Positions 1 to 8,155 of a stretch of 22,573 bases of DNA are shown here, in pieces. Under the pieces are notes generated by a model, which saw nothing but the letters and a program-made list of their open reading frames with translations, was not told where the DNA came from and did no database searches. Origin of the DNA: CAZNPU01 sp964575335 (lineage in GTDB: Bacteria; Planctomycetota; Phycisphaerae; Phycisphaerales; SM1A02); contig CAZNPU010000037.1 in the NCBI GenBank assembly GCA_964575335.1, positions 1-22,573 of the forward strand. Reading direction: 5' to 3'. Every line of letters begins with the position of its first letter. Position 1 is the stretch's first letter. A program made the position numbers and the translations under genes.

Positions 1-2
1 TG

Positions 3-215
3 ACGGTTTTTAACCCCTACCGAGTAGCGGATGTCGTTGTGCATGGCGACCGGCGGTTCATTGCCCGATTGCGTTCAGAAATCAAGCGACGACGTCAAAA
101 GGCAAACAGGTTCCGCCGCCTGCCCCCGTCGCCAGAACCCGCATTCCCGGACGCGCCAGGCGTGCCTATGAGGGGGATTGCAAAAAAATTTCCTAAGAAG
201 GGGAATTGTGCTTGA
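3..215 (+). CDS. C-terminal tail of an unidentified protein (partial)
   Basis: One forward frame is open from the left edge and stops at TGA 213-215, giving about 70 codons. The translation begins TVFNPYRVADVVVHGDRRF and becomes rich in Arg, Lys and Pro, ending in GNCA. I recognise no domain. Codon third positions are only mildly GC-rich compared with the clear genes nearby, so this could be either the tail of a real gene entering from the left or a chance open frame. The basic, proline-rich end would suit a disordered C-terminal tail. The gene start and any function lie outside the window. Confidence 0.35.
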   Translation, partial: TVFNPYRVADVVVHGDRRFIARLRSEIKRRRQKANRFRRLPPSPEPAFPDAPGVPMRGIAKKFPKKGNCA

Positions 216-497
216 CATACGGTCGGGTGATGCGGTACTCCATGAAATATATAGGTGCGGCATTGACGGGGCACAGATGCCGCCATGTCGGATTTCGACT
301 GTCCACGATTGCCAGTCTTCATATTGAGCGAAGAAGTGAGGGTTTGAGGCATCCTCTTGGGCTGCAAGGCTTGGATGCGTTTTCATATGCGATCGTGTGT
401 CCGTCGCGAACGGCGGAGGCTGGACATTGTCGATGGCTTGCCCCATCGACATGGCTGGCGATTCTGTGTTTCGAACCAAAGAGGAAAGGAGAAGCTT

Positions 498-1142
498 ATG
501 AATAAATCACTGCTCGCACTCGTTGCTGGAGCCGCCCTAACGGCGACCGGCGCTGCCCAGGCTGATTCGATCACTTTCGATCTCAGCAACTATGTCGTCA
601 GTTCCCCGTTCCAGACGTTCGGGGTCATCGCCGCTCCCGCCGGCACGGTGACCGGTGTGGAATGGAACATTACGTACTCATCGGGTGTTCCGGTCGGCAG
701 CATTTCGTGGGCAAGCGAATTGCAGATCGAACTCGTCGCTCCGGGCTTTACCCCGAACACCGTGACCGGCACCGGCTTCGGTACACCTCCCGGCGGTTCG
801 GTCGTTGGCGTTGGCAACCCGGGAACGTTCGTTTGGGGAACGACCGGAGCAGGCACTTGGGCCCCGGATTTTGTCCCGGACTATGACTTCGGTTGGCCGA
901 ATACTGCCACCTCCAACAGCTCCGCAGGCTCCACCAATGCACTGAACGGTCTTGAATCTGGCGGCAACTGGACGCTGAACATCCTTGATTCATATAACGA
1001 CACCGCGCTAGGCGTGCCGGCACAGGGCATGCTCATGGAGGGTTCGTTCATCACCATCCATTATGATCCGATCCCTGCCCCTGGCGCGCTCGCGCTGCTG
1101 GGATTGGCTGGTGTTGCCGGTTCCCGTCGCCGTCGCAGCTGA
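498..1142 (+). CDS. Exported PEP-CTERM-type sorting-signal protein
   Basis: A 214-residue secreted protein. The start is set by the Shine-Dalgarno AAAGGAG six bases before ATG 498; the frame is open further upstream but lacks such a site. Residues 1-22 form a Sec signal peptide (MNKSLLALVAGAALTATG, then AAQA before the likely cleavage). The mature part is rich in Gly, Thr, Ser and Pro, with no catalytic motif I can see. The C-terminus is a tripartite sorting signal: PAPGALALLGLAG, a short hydrophobic stretch, then SRRRRS. Such proteins are known to be recognised by an exosortase, which anchors or releases them at the cell surface; no exosortase gene is in the window. The gene is monocistronic, closed by the terminator just downstream. 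Its specific role is unknown. Confidence 0.85.
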   Translation: MNKSLLALVAGAALTATGAAQADSITFDLSNYVVSSPFQTFGVIAAPAGTVTGVEWNITYSSGVPVGSISWASELQIELVAPGFTPNTVTGTGFGTPPGGSVVGVGNPGTFVWGTTGAGTWAPDFVPDYDFGWPNTATSNSSAGSTNALNGLESGGNWTLNILDSYNDTALGVPAQGMLMEGSFITIHYDPIPAPGALALLGLAGVAGSRRRRS

Positions 1143-1196
1143 TCTCGATCGTTCGCAACTGCGGCTTGCCGCATGCGATAACGTCCTGAACACAAG

Positions 1197-1222
1197 CCCG
1201 CCTGCCTGCAGGCGGGTTTTTT
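1197..1222 (+). terminator. Rho-independent terminator of the PEP-CTERM gene
   Basis: A perfect 8-bp stem, CCCGCCTG (1197-1204) with CAGGCGGG (1209-1216), closes a 4-base loop CCTG and is followed directly by six T residues (1217-1222). It lies 55 bases after the stop codon. Confidence 0.9.
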
Positions 1223-1565
1223 CATGGCAGCCGCATTGTTGCAGATGCGCTCGAAAACGAATCATGTCAGGACGAAAGTGCAGCGGCAGCAGCTTGCATA
1301 ATCATCGCCGCGCATTTCTGCCTGTATGGGGCCGGAGCGATTTCTTGCCCGTGATCGCGTGAGGTACGACGAGCCGCAGCAGATCATGATGCATTGTTGG
1401 CCTTCGGAGGCTGCTGCCGCGGCTGCAAGAGTTGTCATTGCCGATTGTGTGCGGTTGTCGTGGCTATCGGACGGTTGTCTGTCGTTGCGCAGATATGCAG
1501 ATATATGGCTTTTCACATCTGACTGTTGAAGGCTGCGTGAGGCGGTCTGGTACAATGAATCGAAT
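1223..1565. other. Intergenic region, no gene seen
   Basis: About 340 bases between the terminator and the next gene. Short open frames here have no ribosome binding site and no recognisable product. The only supported element is the promoter-like sequence at the right end. A short direct repeat (AGATATGCAGATATAT) lies at about 1491-1506. Confidence 0.5.
1526..1556 (+). promoter_or_regulatory. Candidate extended -10 promoter for the NqrB/RnfD-Sel1 gene
   Basis: TACAAT (1551-1556) is preceded by TGG, giving the extended -10 form TGnTACAAT. A weak -35, TTGAAG (1526-1531), lies 19 bases upstream. The ATG at 1566 begins nine bases after the -10, so the transcript would be leaderless or nearly so, which agrees with the lack of a Shine-Dalgarno. 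Confidence 0.45.
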
Positions 1566-3560
1566 ATGAAGCCGGCGACCTTCGAGCCTTCCAGTTCTGT
1601 TGCATCTCCTGAAACGGTGCAGCAGCAGACCATGCTGCAGTCACCGCACGCTTCTTCCGGGAAGATTCAGTGGCATCATCGACAGCCGCTTTTCTCGATG
1701 GCGTTGACGATACTGTTTGCCGGCTTTGCGCTCGTGCCGATGGTGCAGGAAAACCCTCACCTGCTGTGGTCATTTCTCGGGTTGGCTGCGGCGTTGATGG
1801 CGTGGTCGCTGATCCTGTGGGTGCTGGCCAGGCGCAGCGGGCGGGTGTTTCGCGTCGAGTACTATCCCATCAAAGCGCATTATGTTCAGGCGTGTGTGCA
1901 GTTCAGCATCTTTTTGTACTGGGGCTTGTACTGGAGCAACGTGTACGCTGAACTGCCGCTGATTCTGGCGCAGGTGGTGTATCTCTATACGCTTGATGCG
2001 CTGCTGTCGTGGTCGCGCGGGCGGTCATGGCGGCTGGGCTATGGGCCGTTGCCCGTTGTCGTCAGCACCAATCTGCTGCTGTGGTTCAGGCACGACTGGT
2101 ATGTTTTCCAGTTCCTGATGCTGACCGTCGGCGCATTGGGCAAGCAGTTTATTACGTGGAATCGCGACGGCAGGCAGACGCACATTTTCAATCCGTCAGC
2201 GTTCGGCCAGTTCGTATTTGCCATCGCGCTGATCGGCACCGGCACCACGCAGGAATACACCTGGGGCAAGGAAATCGCTGCCACGTTCGATGCGCCCTAC
2301 ATGCTTCTGGTGATCTTCCTCTGCGGACTCGTTGTGCAGTCGCTGTTTCACGTCACGCTCATGACGGTGGCTGCTGCGACGACGCTGGTTCTTCTGAATC
2401 AGATCTACACCGAAATCACCGGTGTGTATTACTTCGTGACCATCAACATCGCAGCGCCGATCTTCCTGGGCATTCACCTGCTGATTACCGACCCAGCGAC
2501 CTCGCCTCGAACCAACCTCGGGCGCGTGATCTTCGGCTCGCTGTACGGCATGGGGTATTTCATTCTGTTTCGAGTTCTCGATCTGTATGGAGTGCCGCTG
2601 TTCTGGGACAAGCTCCTGCCTGTTCCCATTCTCAACCTTTGCGTGCCGATGATCGACCGCGTTGTGCGAAGCGGCTTCATCGGCAGGGTGAATCATGCGT
2701 GGGAGACCTGTCTGCCTGCGCGCAAGCTCAACTTCATCCATATGGGCTGCTGGATCGCGTTTTTCGCAACGCTTTGGACCACCGGCTACATCGAAGCGCC
2801 CCATCCGGGCAATTCGATTCCGTTCTGGAAGCAGGCCCTGGCCGAGGGCAAGCCGCACGCTGGCCACAGCCTTGTCATCGCAGCCGGCACGCAGGCGGAG
2901 GGGGGCGGATCGGGCGCAGCATTCAACGAGCTGGGCCTAATCTGCATGGAAGGCGTCATCGTCAATGAAAACCACGCGGCAGCGGCACACTACTTTGCCC
3001 GAGCCTGCGAGCTCAAGGATGAAAGCGGCTGCGTCAACGTCGTTCTGCAATATCTGGTGCTGGGTGAGCGGCGTTCTGATGAGGAACTGGACCTCGCGCT
3101 CGAATCGCTCGAACTTGACTGCCGTGCGGGCGGCAGCAGCCGAAGCTGCTTCCTTGCTGGTCACGCGTATGAGACCGGCCGGGGCAGGCCGCTTGATACG
3201 CAGCGCGCTATCGAACTGTACGAACAGGCGGGCCTGGATGACCTCTACGCGGTGAAAGGACTTGCGCGCATTGCTCTTTCAGGTGATGCCGCGTACGACG
3301 TTCGGCCGCTGATCCCCGCACTCGCCCACGCTGCCGAGGCTGGCGACCTGGAGTGCTTCTGGTATCTGGGGTACATGTATCACGAAGGCATCGGCCTGAT
3401 TCAGAATCAGGACAAAGCCCGCGCGATGCTCAGGAAAGCGTGTGAACTCGGCTCCAGTGATGCCTGTCGGGTATTGATGCGTACGGAACTTCCGCCGTAT
3501 GAGAACCCCACGATCATCATGCCCGGCTGGGCCACCGCGTTCCCGCTCGCATCGCGCTGA
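1566..3560 (+). CDS. NqrB/RnfD-like membrane protein fused to Sel1 repeats
   Basis: 664 residues in two parts. Residues about 40-415 hold many hydrophobic segments and two family signatures: WNRDGRQTHIFNPSAFGQF (about 198-216) and LLITDPATSPRTNLGRVIFG (about 306-325). The second is typical of the NQR2/RnfD/RnfE membrane family, which in NQR and RNF complexes carries flavin and moves ions or electrons. Residues about 450-645 are a Sel1-like repeat domain with paired cysteines (ACELKDESGC, DCRAGGSSRSC, ACELGSSDAC) as in Cys-rich Sel1 proteins, plus the classic units AYETGRGRPLDTQRAIELYE and MYHEGIGLIQNQDKARAM. No other rnf or nqr genes are nearby, so it is unlikely to be part of a standard complex encoded here. 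The start at 1566 has no Shine-Dalgarno. The family call is firm; the function is not known. Confidence 0.75.
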   Translation: MKPATFEPSSSVASPETVQQQTMLQSPHASSGKIQWHHRQPLFSMALTILFAGFALVPMVQENPHLLWSFLGLAAALMAWSLILWVLARRSGRVFRVEYYPIKAHYVQACVQFSIFLYWGLYWSNVYAELPLILAQVVYLYTLDALLSWSRGRSWRLGYGPLPVVVSTNLLLWFRHDWYVFQFLMLTVGALGKQFITWNRDGRQTHIFNPSAFGQFVFAIALIGTGTTQEYTWGKEIAATFDAPYMLLVIFLCGLVVQSLFHVTLMTVAAATTLVLLNQIYTEITGVYYFVTINIAAPIFLGIHLLITDPATSPRTNLGRVIFGSLYGMGYFILFRVLDLYGVPLFWDKLLPVPILNLCVPMIDRVVRSGFIGRVNHAWETCLPARKLNFIHMGCWIAFFATLWTTGYIEAPHPGNSIPFWKQALAEGKPHAGHSLVIAAGTQAEGGGSGAAFNELGLICMEGVIVNENHAAAAHYFARACELKDESGCVNVVLQYLVLGERRSDEELDLALESLELDCRAGGSSRSCFLAGHAYETGRGRPLDTQRAIELYEQAGLDDLYAVKGLARIALSGDAAYDVRPLIPALAHAAEAGDLECFWYLGYMYHEGIGLIQNQDKARAMLRKACELGSSDACRVLMRTELPPYENPTIIMPGWATAFPLASR

Positions 3561-3618
3561 AGAATCTGGCCGTCTCTTTTTTTGTCTGTTCTAGCTCGCC
3601 TCCCCAAAGCTGATCCGC

Positions 3619-3659
3619 CAAAGGCTGATCCGGTTGTTATCGGGGAGCCTTTGCCTTTT
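3619..3659 (+). terminator. Possible terminator after the NqrB/RnfD-Sel1 gene
   Basis: CAAAGGC (3619-3625) pairs perfectly with GCCTTTG (3647-3653), with partial inner pairing (TCC with GGA) and then CCTTTTC. The loop is long and the T run is short, so this is a moderate call. Confidence 0.4.
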
Positions 3660-3876
3660 CAGATCGCATCGAGTCGCGGAGCCGCTGGCAATGAAACTCC
3701 AGCCGACGCTCATAACCGCTGATGCAGAGAGCAGGCCAAAGCATGTGCCCGTGGCCAGCGAGGTGCACGAGAGGCCGGAGGCGTGCGGTTGCAGGTGCAG
3801 GTAAAGCAGCACGCTGCACGAGATTCTCAGACCTGAAACGGAGCAGGCAGGTCAGTAACGGGGCAGCTCAGCGGCA

Positions 3877-3895
3877 GATTGTCAAATTGACAGTC
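3877..3895. promoter_or_regulatory. Candidate operator: inverted repeat upstream of the Hsp20 genes
   Basis: TGTCAA (3880-3885) and TTGACA (3887-3892) are perfect inverted arms around one A. The symmetry extends outward to GAT/GTC with one wobble pair. It lies about 200 bases before the first Hsp20 start. The right arm equals a consensus -35 box, but I find no good -10 at 16-18 bases. Function is inferred from symmetry and position only. Confidence 0.3.
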
Positions 3896-4092
3896 GAATA
3901 CGGGCGCATTGTGCCAAACGTGCGGAGCTGTGAAGCGTGCATGTGGTCCAGCTGGCGATCAGCGCTGGCACGAGCTTTGCATTTTGTTTATTCGATCGAT
4001 TCGACCAGTGCGGCCAGGTTGAAGCCGGCTGGCTGTTTTGTCGAGTGTCGATGGTTTGGTTGGTTGATCTTTCGTACAGGAGGTTCACGAAC

Positions 4093-4527
4093 ATGCTTAC
4101 GTTGAATCGAGACCCGCTGACTCAGATGCGGCAGGATATGAACCGGATGTTCAACGCCATCTTCGGGGATCTCCCGCAGACGATTCACAGCCGCATCAGC
4201 GCTCCTCCCATGAACGTGTGGGAGGACGATCGAAACTACTACATCGAAGCTGAACTGCCCGGCTTCTCCATGGAGGACCTGAGCGTAACGGTCCTGGATG
4301 ACGAGGTGACCATCAAGGGCGAGCGCAAGCTGCCTCAGCGCGAAGGTGTGACGTATCTGCGTCGCGAACGCCAGGCCGGTTCGTTCAGCCGCACATGGAC
4401 GCTGCCGACGGCGGTGAAGGCTGATGAGGTCGAAGCTACGCTTTCCAACGGCGTGCTGCTGGTGACCTTGCCCAAGATCGACAAGGCGCTGCCGCGCAAG
4501 ATCGAGGTGCGAGCCATCACCAACTAA
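4093..4527 (+). CDS. Small heat shock protein, Hsp20/alpha-crystallin family
   Basis: 144 residues. Hsp20 proteins are cytoplasmic ATP-independent holdase chaperones that bind unfolding proteins. The start is fixed by AGGAGG (4078-4083) nine bases before ATG 4093. The short N-terminal arm begins MLTLNRDPLTQMRQDMNRMF. The alpha-crystallin domain runs from about residue 40 to 140, with AELPGFSMEDLSV, VTIKGERK, the FSRTWTLP strand, and the conserved NGVLLVTLPK near the end. The C-terminal tail contains RKIEV, resembling the I-x-I/V anchoring motif. It is followed after 72 bases by a second Hsp20 gene in the same direction, and both probably share the terminator at 5061. The N-terminal extension to 3937 was rejected because it has no ribosome binding site. 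Confidence 0.93.
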   Translation: MLTLNRDPLTQMRQDMNRMFNAIFGDLPQTIHSRISAPPMNVWEDDRNYYIEAELPGFSMEDLSVTVLDDEVTIKGERKLPQREGVTYLRRERQAGSFSRTWTLPTAVKADEVEATLSNGVLLVTLPKIDKALPRKIEVRAITN

Positions 4528-4599
4528 CTGAATCGTCCCGCGCTGCGGATGGGTTTCATGGTCAAGACTCACTGAACGGAATGTGAAGGAGATATGAAC

Positions 4600-5025
4600 A
4601 TGACTCAGTCAACAGCGATTCAGACGACGAACACCAACACGATTCAGGTCAATGGCCAGTCGTCAGCGCCCGACACTACGGAACGCTGGAGCTATCTGCC
4701 GCCCATTGACGTTCTTGAATGGGACAGCGAGTTCACCATCGAGTGTGATGCGCCGGGCCTGCAGGCCCAGGATGTCAGTTTGACCTACGAACATGGGCAG
4801 CTGCGTCTGCACGCGCCGGTCACGCCGCGCTGCGGGCAGGACGTTCGCTTCCTGTCGCAGGAATACGGCGTGGGTGATTTCGATCGAATAATTCCGCTCG
4901 GCCGCCTGGCGGAGTTCGTGGATGTCGATCGCATCACCGCTGACTACAACAACGGCGTGCTGACGATTCGCCTGCCCAAGCTGGCGTCAGCCCAGGCCAG
5001 GCGGGTCGAGGTGAAGATCGCGTAA
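4600..5025 (+). CDS. Second, divergent Hsp20/alpha-crystallin protein
   Basis: 141 residues from ATG 4600. AAGGAG (4586-4591) is eight bases from this ATG but only two bases from the in-frame ATG at 4594, so 4600 is preferred. The N-terminus is rich in Thr, Asn and Gln and probably flexible. The alpha-crystallin domain (about residues 35-138) has PPIDVLEWDSEFTIECDAPG, AQDVSLTYEHGQLRLH, and the hallmark NNGVLTIRLPK, ending in RRVEVKIA. It differs strongly from the first Hsp20, notably lacking the WTLP strand, so the pair is unlikely to be a recent duplication. It may form mixed oligomers with its neighbour, which is an inference from operon pairing. A strong terminator follows. Confidence 0.9.
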   Translation: MTQSTAIQTTNTNTIQVNGQSSAPDTTERWSYLPPIDVLEWDSEFTIECDAPGLQAQDVSLTYEHGQLRLHAPVTPRCGQDVRFLSQEYGVGDFDRIIPLGRLAEFVDVDRITADYNNGVLTIRLPKLASAQARRVEVKIA

Positions 5026-5060
5026 TCGCTATAGCACGCATGTTCTACTGTTAACAATGA

Positions 5061-5104
5061 CCGCGCCGGTTCGGTTTCGAATCGGCGCGGCATTTTTTCT
5101 TTTT
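5061..5104 (+). terminator. Rho-independent terminator of the Hsp20 operon
   Basis: CCGCGCCG (5061-5068) pairs with CGGCGCGG (5083-5090), continuing inward as TTCG/CGAA around a GTTT loop. It is followed by CATTTTTTCTTTTT (5091-5104). It lies 36 bases after the stop codon of the second Hsp20 gene. Confidence 0.92.
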
Positions 5105-5197
5105 GCACTCCCGTATCCTGCATCCCGGCCTCCTTCAGCCAGCGTGCTGAAATCGCTTTGATCCGCATCTTTCAGCATCGCTGAGTGCGAATGGAAT

Positions 5198-5221
5198 ATT
5201 GCATACATTCATTCATGCAAT
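5198..5221. repeat. Inverted repeat with 7-bp perfect arms
   Basis: ATTGCAT (5198-5204) and ATGCAAT (5215-5221) flank a 10-base spacer containing ATTCATTC. It sits in the gap between the Hsp20 terminator and the end of the leftward coiled-coil gene. It has no T tract, so it is not a standard terminator. It could be a protein-binding site or an RNA hairpin at the end of the leftward transcript. Confidence 0.35.
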
Positions 5222-5360
5222 GTGCAGCATGATCGAGCAGCGACTTGCTTGAGCGGCATCATTCGTGATCTGTGACTTATGTCACTGCTGACGCCGCCCG
5301 ATCTTCAGTGTTCGATGCCTTCTCTTCTCTTGTGATTCGCACAAACAAAACACGTTCGGC

Positions 5361-6170
5361 TCACGGCAGCGCCATGACAGCGATGACAATGGCAGCGATG
5401 GAGCCGATGCCGCAGAGCACGACTGCTGCAATGAGCCAGTACTGCGTGCGCAGCAGTGTGGCGTTCAGTCGTGCATCGCGATGTTCAGCGGATTGGGAGA
5501 TGTCGGCCAGCAGATTGCCCGCATGGCGGTTGGTTTCGAGCAGATCGTTGAGCGCGGGCTGTATTGACCCCAGACCTTCGGCGATTCGTGCTGCATCCTG
5601 TCCGTTGCGGTCAAGCTGCTGCTGGAGCAGGCTGAGGACGTCGGTTTGATGGCCGGCCGAGGCGGCAAGGCGTGTCAATGCTGCGGTCAACGCTTCTTCG
5701 CGTGCTTTGGCGCTGCTCAGGGTGCCGCTGAACGCTTCAAGCAGCCGGGCGTTCTGGCGGGCAATGTCTGGCAGCGCTTCCAGATTCACGGGCAGGCGTT
5801 CGAGCAGTTCGAGCAGCCGCTCGGTGCGGTGGGTCTGCTGATTCAGATGCTCGCTGAGCTTGTGCACAAGGCCCATCACGTCTTCATAGCTTCGCTGCAG
5901 GTCGTCGAGGGAGCGGACGCGCAGCGTGCGCTGCTCGATCGGGGTGCCATGCGACCGGGTGATGGCGGTGGTGTTGTCCGGGGAGGGTGAATCGCTGGTG
6001 ACCAGCGGAATTGGACGATCCGCCTGGTGGTCATTGGCAGCGTGATGACCGGCGTGATGGCCGTTGCGGACCGCTTCCTGCAGCCGATGCGCCTGGGTGT
6101 TGGTGAGGTCCACAGCGACTGGACGCCACTTCCACGAAAACAGCCTGCGGATTTCGCCAAGAAGCGGCAT
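5361..6170 (-). CDS. Coiled-coil protein with C-terminal membrane anchor, function unknown
   Basis: 269 residues. The start has AAAGGAG ten bases upstream (reverse complement of 6181-6187). Residues 1-85 are basic, then His-rich and low-complexity (GHHAGHHAANDHQ). Residues about 85-235 are highly charged, rich in Leu, Gln and Ala, with heptad-like spacing that predicts a long coiled coil. The last about 25 residues (YWLIAAVVLCGIGSIAAIVI) form one transmembrane helix ending in ALP. This is a tail-anchored layout with the bulk probably in the cytoplasm. No enzyme motif is visible. It is divergent from the ABC importer operon, with only 72 bases between starts, so the two may share control. The His-rich stretch could bind metal, which would fit the neighbour, but this is speculation. 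Confidence 0.7.
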   Translation of the reverse strand: MPLLGEIRRLFSWKWRPVAVDLTNTQAHRLQEAVRNGHHAGHHAANDHQADRPIPLVTSDSPSPDNTTAITRSHGTPIEQRTLRVRSLDDLQRSYEDVMGLVHKLSEHLNQQTHRTERLLELLERLPVNLEALPDIARQNARLLEAFSGTLSSAKAREEALTAALTRLAASAGHQTDVLSLLQQQLDRNGQDAARIAEGLGSIQPALNDLLETNRHAGNLLADISQSAEHRDARLNATLLRTQYWLIAAVVLCGIGSIAAIVIAVMALP

Positions 6171-6229
6171 GTGAAGCTGGCTCCTTTCAGCATGTTGGGA
6201 GGCTGCTGTATCCCAGCGGTGTGCCGCTG

Positions 6230-6235
6230 TACGAT
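6230..6235 (+). promoter_or_regulatory. Possible -10 box before the ABC importer operon
   Basis: TACGAT lies seven bases before ATG 6243, where no Shine-Dalgarno is present. No convincing -35 is seen at 16-18 bases. It is listed because it repeats the arrangement seen at 1551, 9907 and 18502. Confidence 0.25.
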
Positions 6236-6242
6236 TGGAACT

Positions 6243-7163
6243 ATGGAACGGTCAACCCTTTGGCGGCTTGCCGCTGCAATAACTGGGATTTGGTTGGTGG
6301 CGTGGCTGTCCGGATGCGGTGATCGGGCCTCATCGGAGTCGGCGAGCGCTGCGTCGTCTGCAGATCAGGCGATTCGGATTGTCTCGCTCAGCCCTGCCAT
6401 TTCGCGAACGCTCGTCGATTTTGGTCTTGAGGGCCTGATCGTCGGCCGCACGCCGCATTGCGAATCGCTCGATCGCTCCATTCCAGCGGTAGGCGATCTG
6501 CTGAACATTGATTACGAGCGTCTTGCGCGACTGCACCCCACGCACATTCTCGTGCAACCGCCTTCAACGGGCATTGATCCGCAACTTGTGGAACTGGCGC
6601 AGCAGCGCAAGTGGCGCATCGGACAGTGGCGCCTCAACACCATTGAGGATATCGAAGAGCTTGTGCGCGAATTGCCCGGTGTGTTGTATGAGCACGATTC
6701 CGCAGCGATGGAAGCGGCGGCGCAACGGGCAGCGGAGTTGCTGAACGAAATTGCAGCAGCGGTTTCGCCCGGCGATGGGCATGTGTTTGCCGGCCGCACG
6801 ATGCTCGTGCATGGCGTTGATCCGGTGCTTGTAAGCGGCGTGGGGACGTATCTGCACGATGTGCTGATCGCGGTGGGCGGCCGCAATGCAGTGGATGGAA
6901 GCGGGTGGGTGTCGTTGTCGATGGAAGACGTGGTACGCCTGAATCCCGAAGCGATTGTGATTGTGACTTATGCCAGCACAGACAGGCAGCCTGATGCTTT
7001 TGAGCTGGCTGGCCCGCTGGCGACGCTGGAGATTGACGCGGCGCGCAATCGGCGAATTGCTGTGGTGAGCCACCCCGACGCGTTCATGCCATGCAGCGGC
7101 GTTGTGGGCGTGGCGAAGGAGCTGCGGCGCATATTGCAGGAACTGGCTGAGCCGACCGCATGA
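6243..7163 (+). CDS. Substrate-binding lipoprotein of a metal/cobalamin-type ABC importer
   Basis: 306 residues from ATG 6243. The frame is open further upstream, but only this start gives a proper lipoprotein signal: basic MERSTLWR, a hydrophobic core, then lipobox LSGC with the lipidated Cys at residue 25. A Ser/Ala-rich linker leads to the binding domain (about residues 45-300). It begins IRIVSLSPAISRTLVDFG and contains PAVGDLLNIDYERLARLHPT, both typical of the BtuF/FhuD/FepB helical-backbone metal receptor family. These deliver Fe-siderophore, haem or vitamin B12 to the permease. The sequence alone does not tell which ligand is bound. The stop overlaps the permease start (ATGA), so translation is coupled. 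Confidence 0.85.
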   Translation: MERSTLWRLAAAITGIWLVAWLSGCGDRASSESASAASSADQAIRIVSLSPAISRTLVDFGLEGLIVGRTPHCESLDRSIPAVGDLLNIDYERLARLHPTHILVQPPSTGIDPQLVELAQQRKWRIGQWRLNTIEDIEELVRELPGVLYEHDSAAMEAAAQRAAELLNEIAAAVSPGDGHVFAGRTMLVHGVDPVLVSGVGTYLHDVLIAVGGRNAVDGSGWVSLSMEDVVRLNPEAIVIVTYASTDRQPDAFELAGPLATLEIDAARNRRIAVVSHPDAFMPCSGVVGVAKELRRILQELAEPTA

Positions 7164-8155
7164 TGAGATGTACCGCTCGACAATTCGGCGGCCTGGCGGT
7201 CCTGGCGATCATCGCGGTTGCAGTCTGCATGCTGCGGCTGGTGATTGATCGCGATCCGTCCGGAACAATCGGGCTGGCGTGGCCCGAAGCGAGTTATGCG
7301 AGCTTTCGTGTGACAGCGATGATCGTGGGCGTGATTGTCGGCGTTTCGCTGGCCTGTTCAGGCGTCATGCTGCAGGCGCTTTTACGCAACCCGCTGGCCG
7401 AGCCGTTCATTCTGGGGTTATCGAGCGGGGCAGGGCTCGGTGTGATGGCAGCGATGTATCTCGCTCATATTGCTGGGGGGGATGCAGTCGCCATGTCAAC
7501 GCGGACCGGGCCGGCGATCATCGGTGCGCTGGTGACGCTGGGCGTGGTGTACGCGCTAGGACAGAGACGCGGCTGGCTCGATCCGGTTTCGCTGGTGCTG
7601 GTGGGGGTGATTGTGTCGGCGGTGTGCGGCGCGGGAATCATGTTCTTTCAACATCTGGTGCCGACCGGATTGCGCGGCGAGTTCACAACGTGGCTCATGG
7701 GCCATGTGCCGGAGGTCGCACGCCGCAGCACGCTGCTGATCGCTTCCGCGATTGCCTGCTTCGGCCTGCTGATGGGCATGCTGCTGGGACGCGCGATGGA
7801 TGCAGCCACGCTTGGCGATGATGAAGCCCGGAGCATTGGCCTGTCGATCGGCCGCCTGCGGCTGGGCATGTTCATACTTGCAGGATTGCTGACTGCGACG
7901 ACGGTTGCGCTGGCAGGCCCGATTGGTTTTGTCGGTCTGATAGGGCCACATGCAGCGCGGCTTGTGCTTGGTCCGCGGCATACGCCGCTGGTGCTTGGCG
8001 CTGCACTGGTGGGTGTTGTTCTGGTTGTGGGGGCCGACGTGGCGCGGCAGGCGATTGATCTTGGCGCAGGTCGCATGCCGATCGGCATCTTCACCTCCGT
8101 GATTGGCGGGCCGGCGTTTATCTGGCTTTTGCTCAGCGGAAAGGGGCAGGCATGA
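7160..8155 (+). CDS. FecCD/BtuC-family ABC transporter permease
   Basis: 331 residues, the usual length for this family. The start ATG overlaps the stop codon of the lipoprotein gene. About nine to ten hydrophobic segments span the chain. Family signatures include GVSLACSGVMLQALLRNPLA (about 61-80), LAEPFILGLSSGAGLG, the cytoplasmic coupling region LGDDEARSIGLSIGRLR, and GPIGFVGLIGPHAARLVLG near residues 252-270. These are typical of the membrane subunit of iron-siderophore, haem and B12 importers, which works as a homodimer with the ATPase encoded by the next large gene. Its own stop overlaps the start of a 22-codon ORF in the same ATGA fashion. Confidence 0.93.
   Translation: MMRCTARQFGGLAVLAIIAVAVCMLRLVIDRDPSGTIGLAWPEASYASFRVTAMIVGVIVGVSLACSGVMLQALLRNPLAEPFILGLSSGAGLGVMAAMYLAHIAGGDAVAMSTRTGPAIIGALVTLGVVYALGQRRGWLDPVSLVLVGVIVSAVCGAGIMFFQHLVPTGLRGEFTTWLMGHVPEVARRSTLLIASAIACFGLLMGMLLGRAMDAATLGDDEARSIGLSIGRLRLGMFILAGLLTATTVALAGPIGFVGLIGPHAARLVLGPRHTPLVLGAALVGVVLVVGADVARQAIDLGAGRMPIGIFTSVIGGPAFIWLLLSGKGQA

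Larger units (their letters stand above)
3561..4092. other. Intergenic region with terminator-like hairpin and inverted repeat
   Basis: About 530 bases between the fused membrane protein and the first Hsp20 gene. It contains a hairpin (3619-3653), a direct repeat of GCTGATCCG (3609 and 3624), and a palindrome at 3877-3895. The frame of the Hsp20 gene is open back to 3937, but that extension lacks a ribosome binding site and does not resemble Hsp20. I see no CIRCE element (TTAGCACTC/GAGTGCTAA). Confidence 0.5.

Noticed and set aside
3937..4092. N-terminal extension of the first Hsp20 protein
   Set aside because: The AGGAGG nine bases before ATG 4093 fixes the start, and the extension does not resemble Hsp20 sequences.
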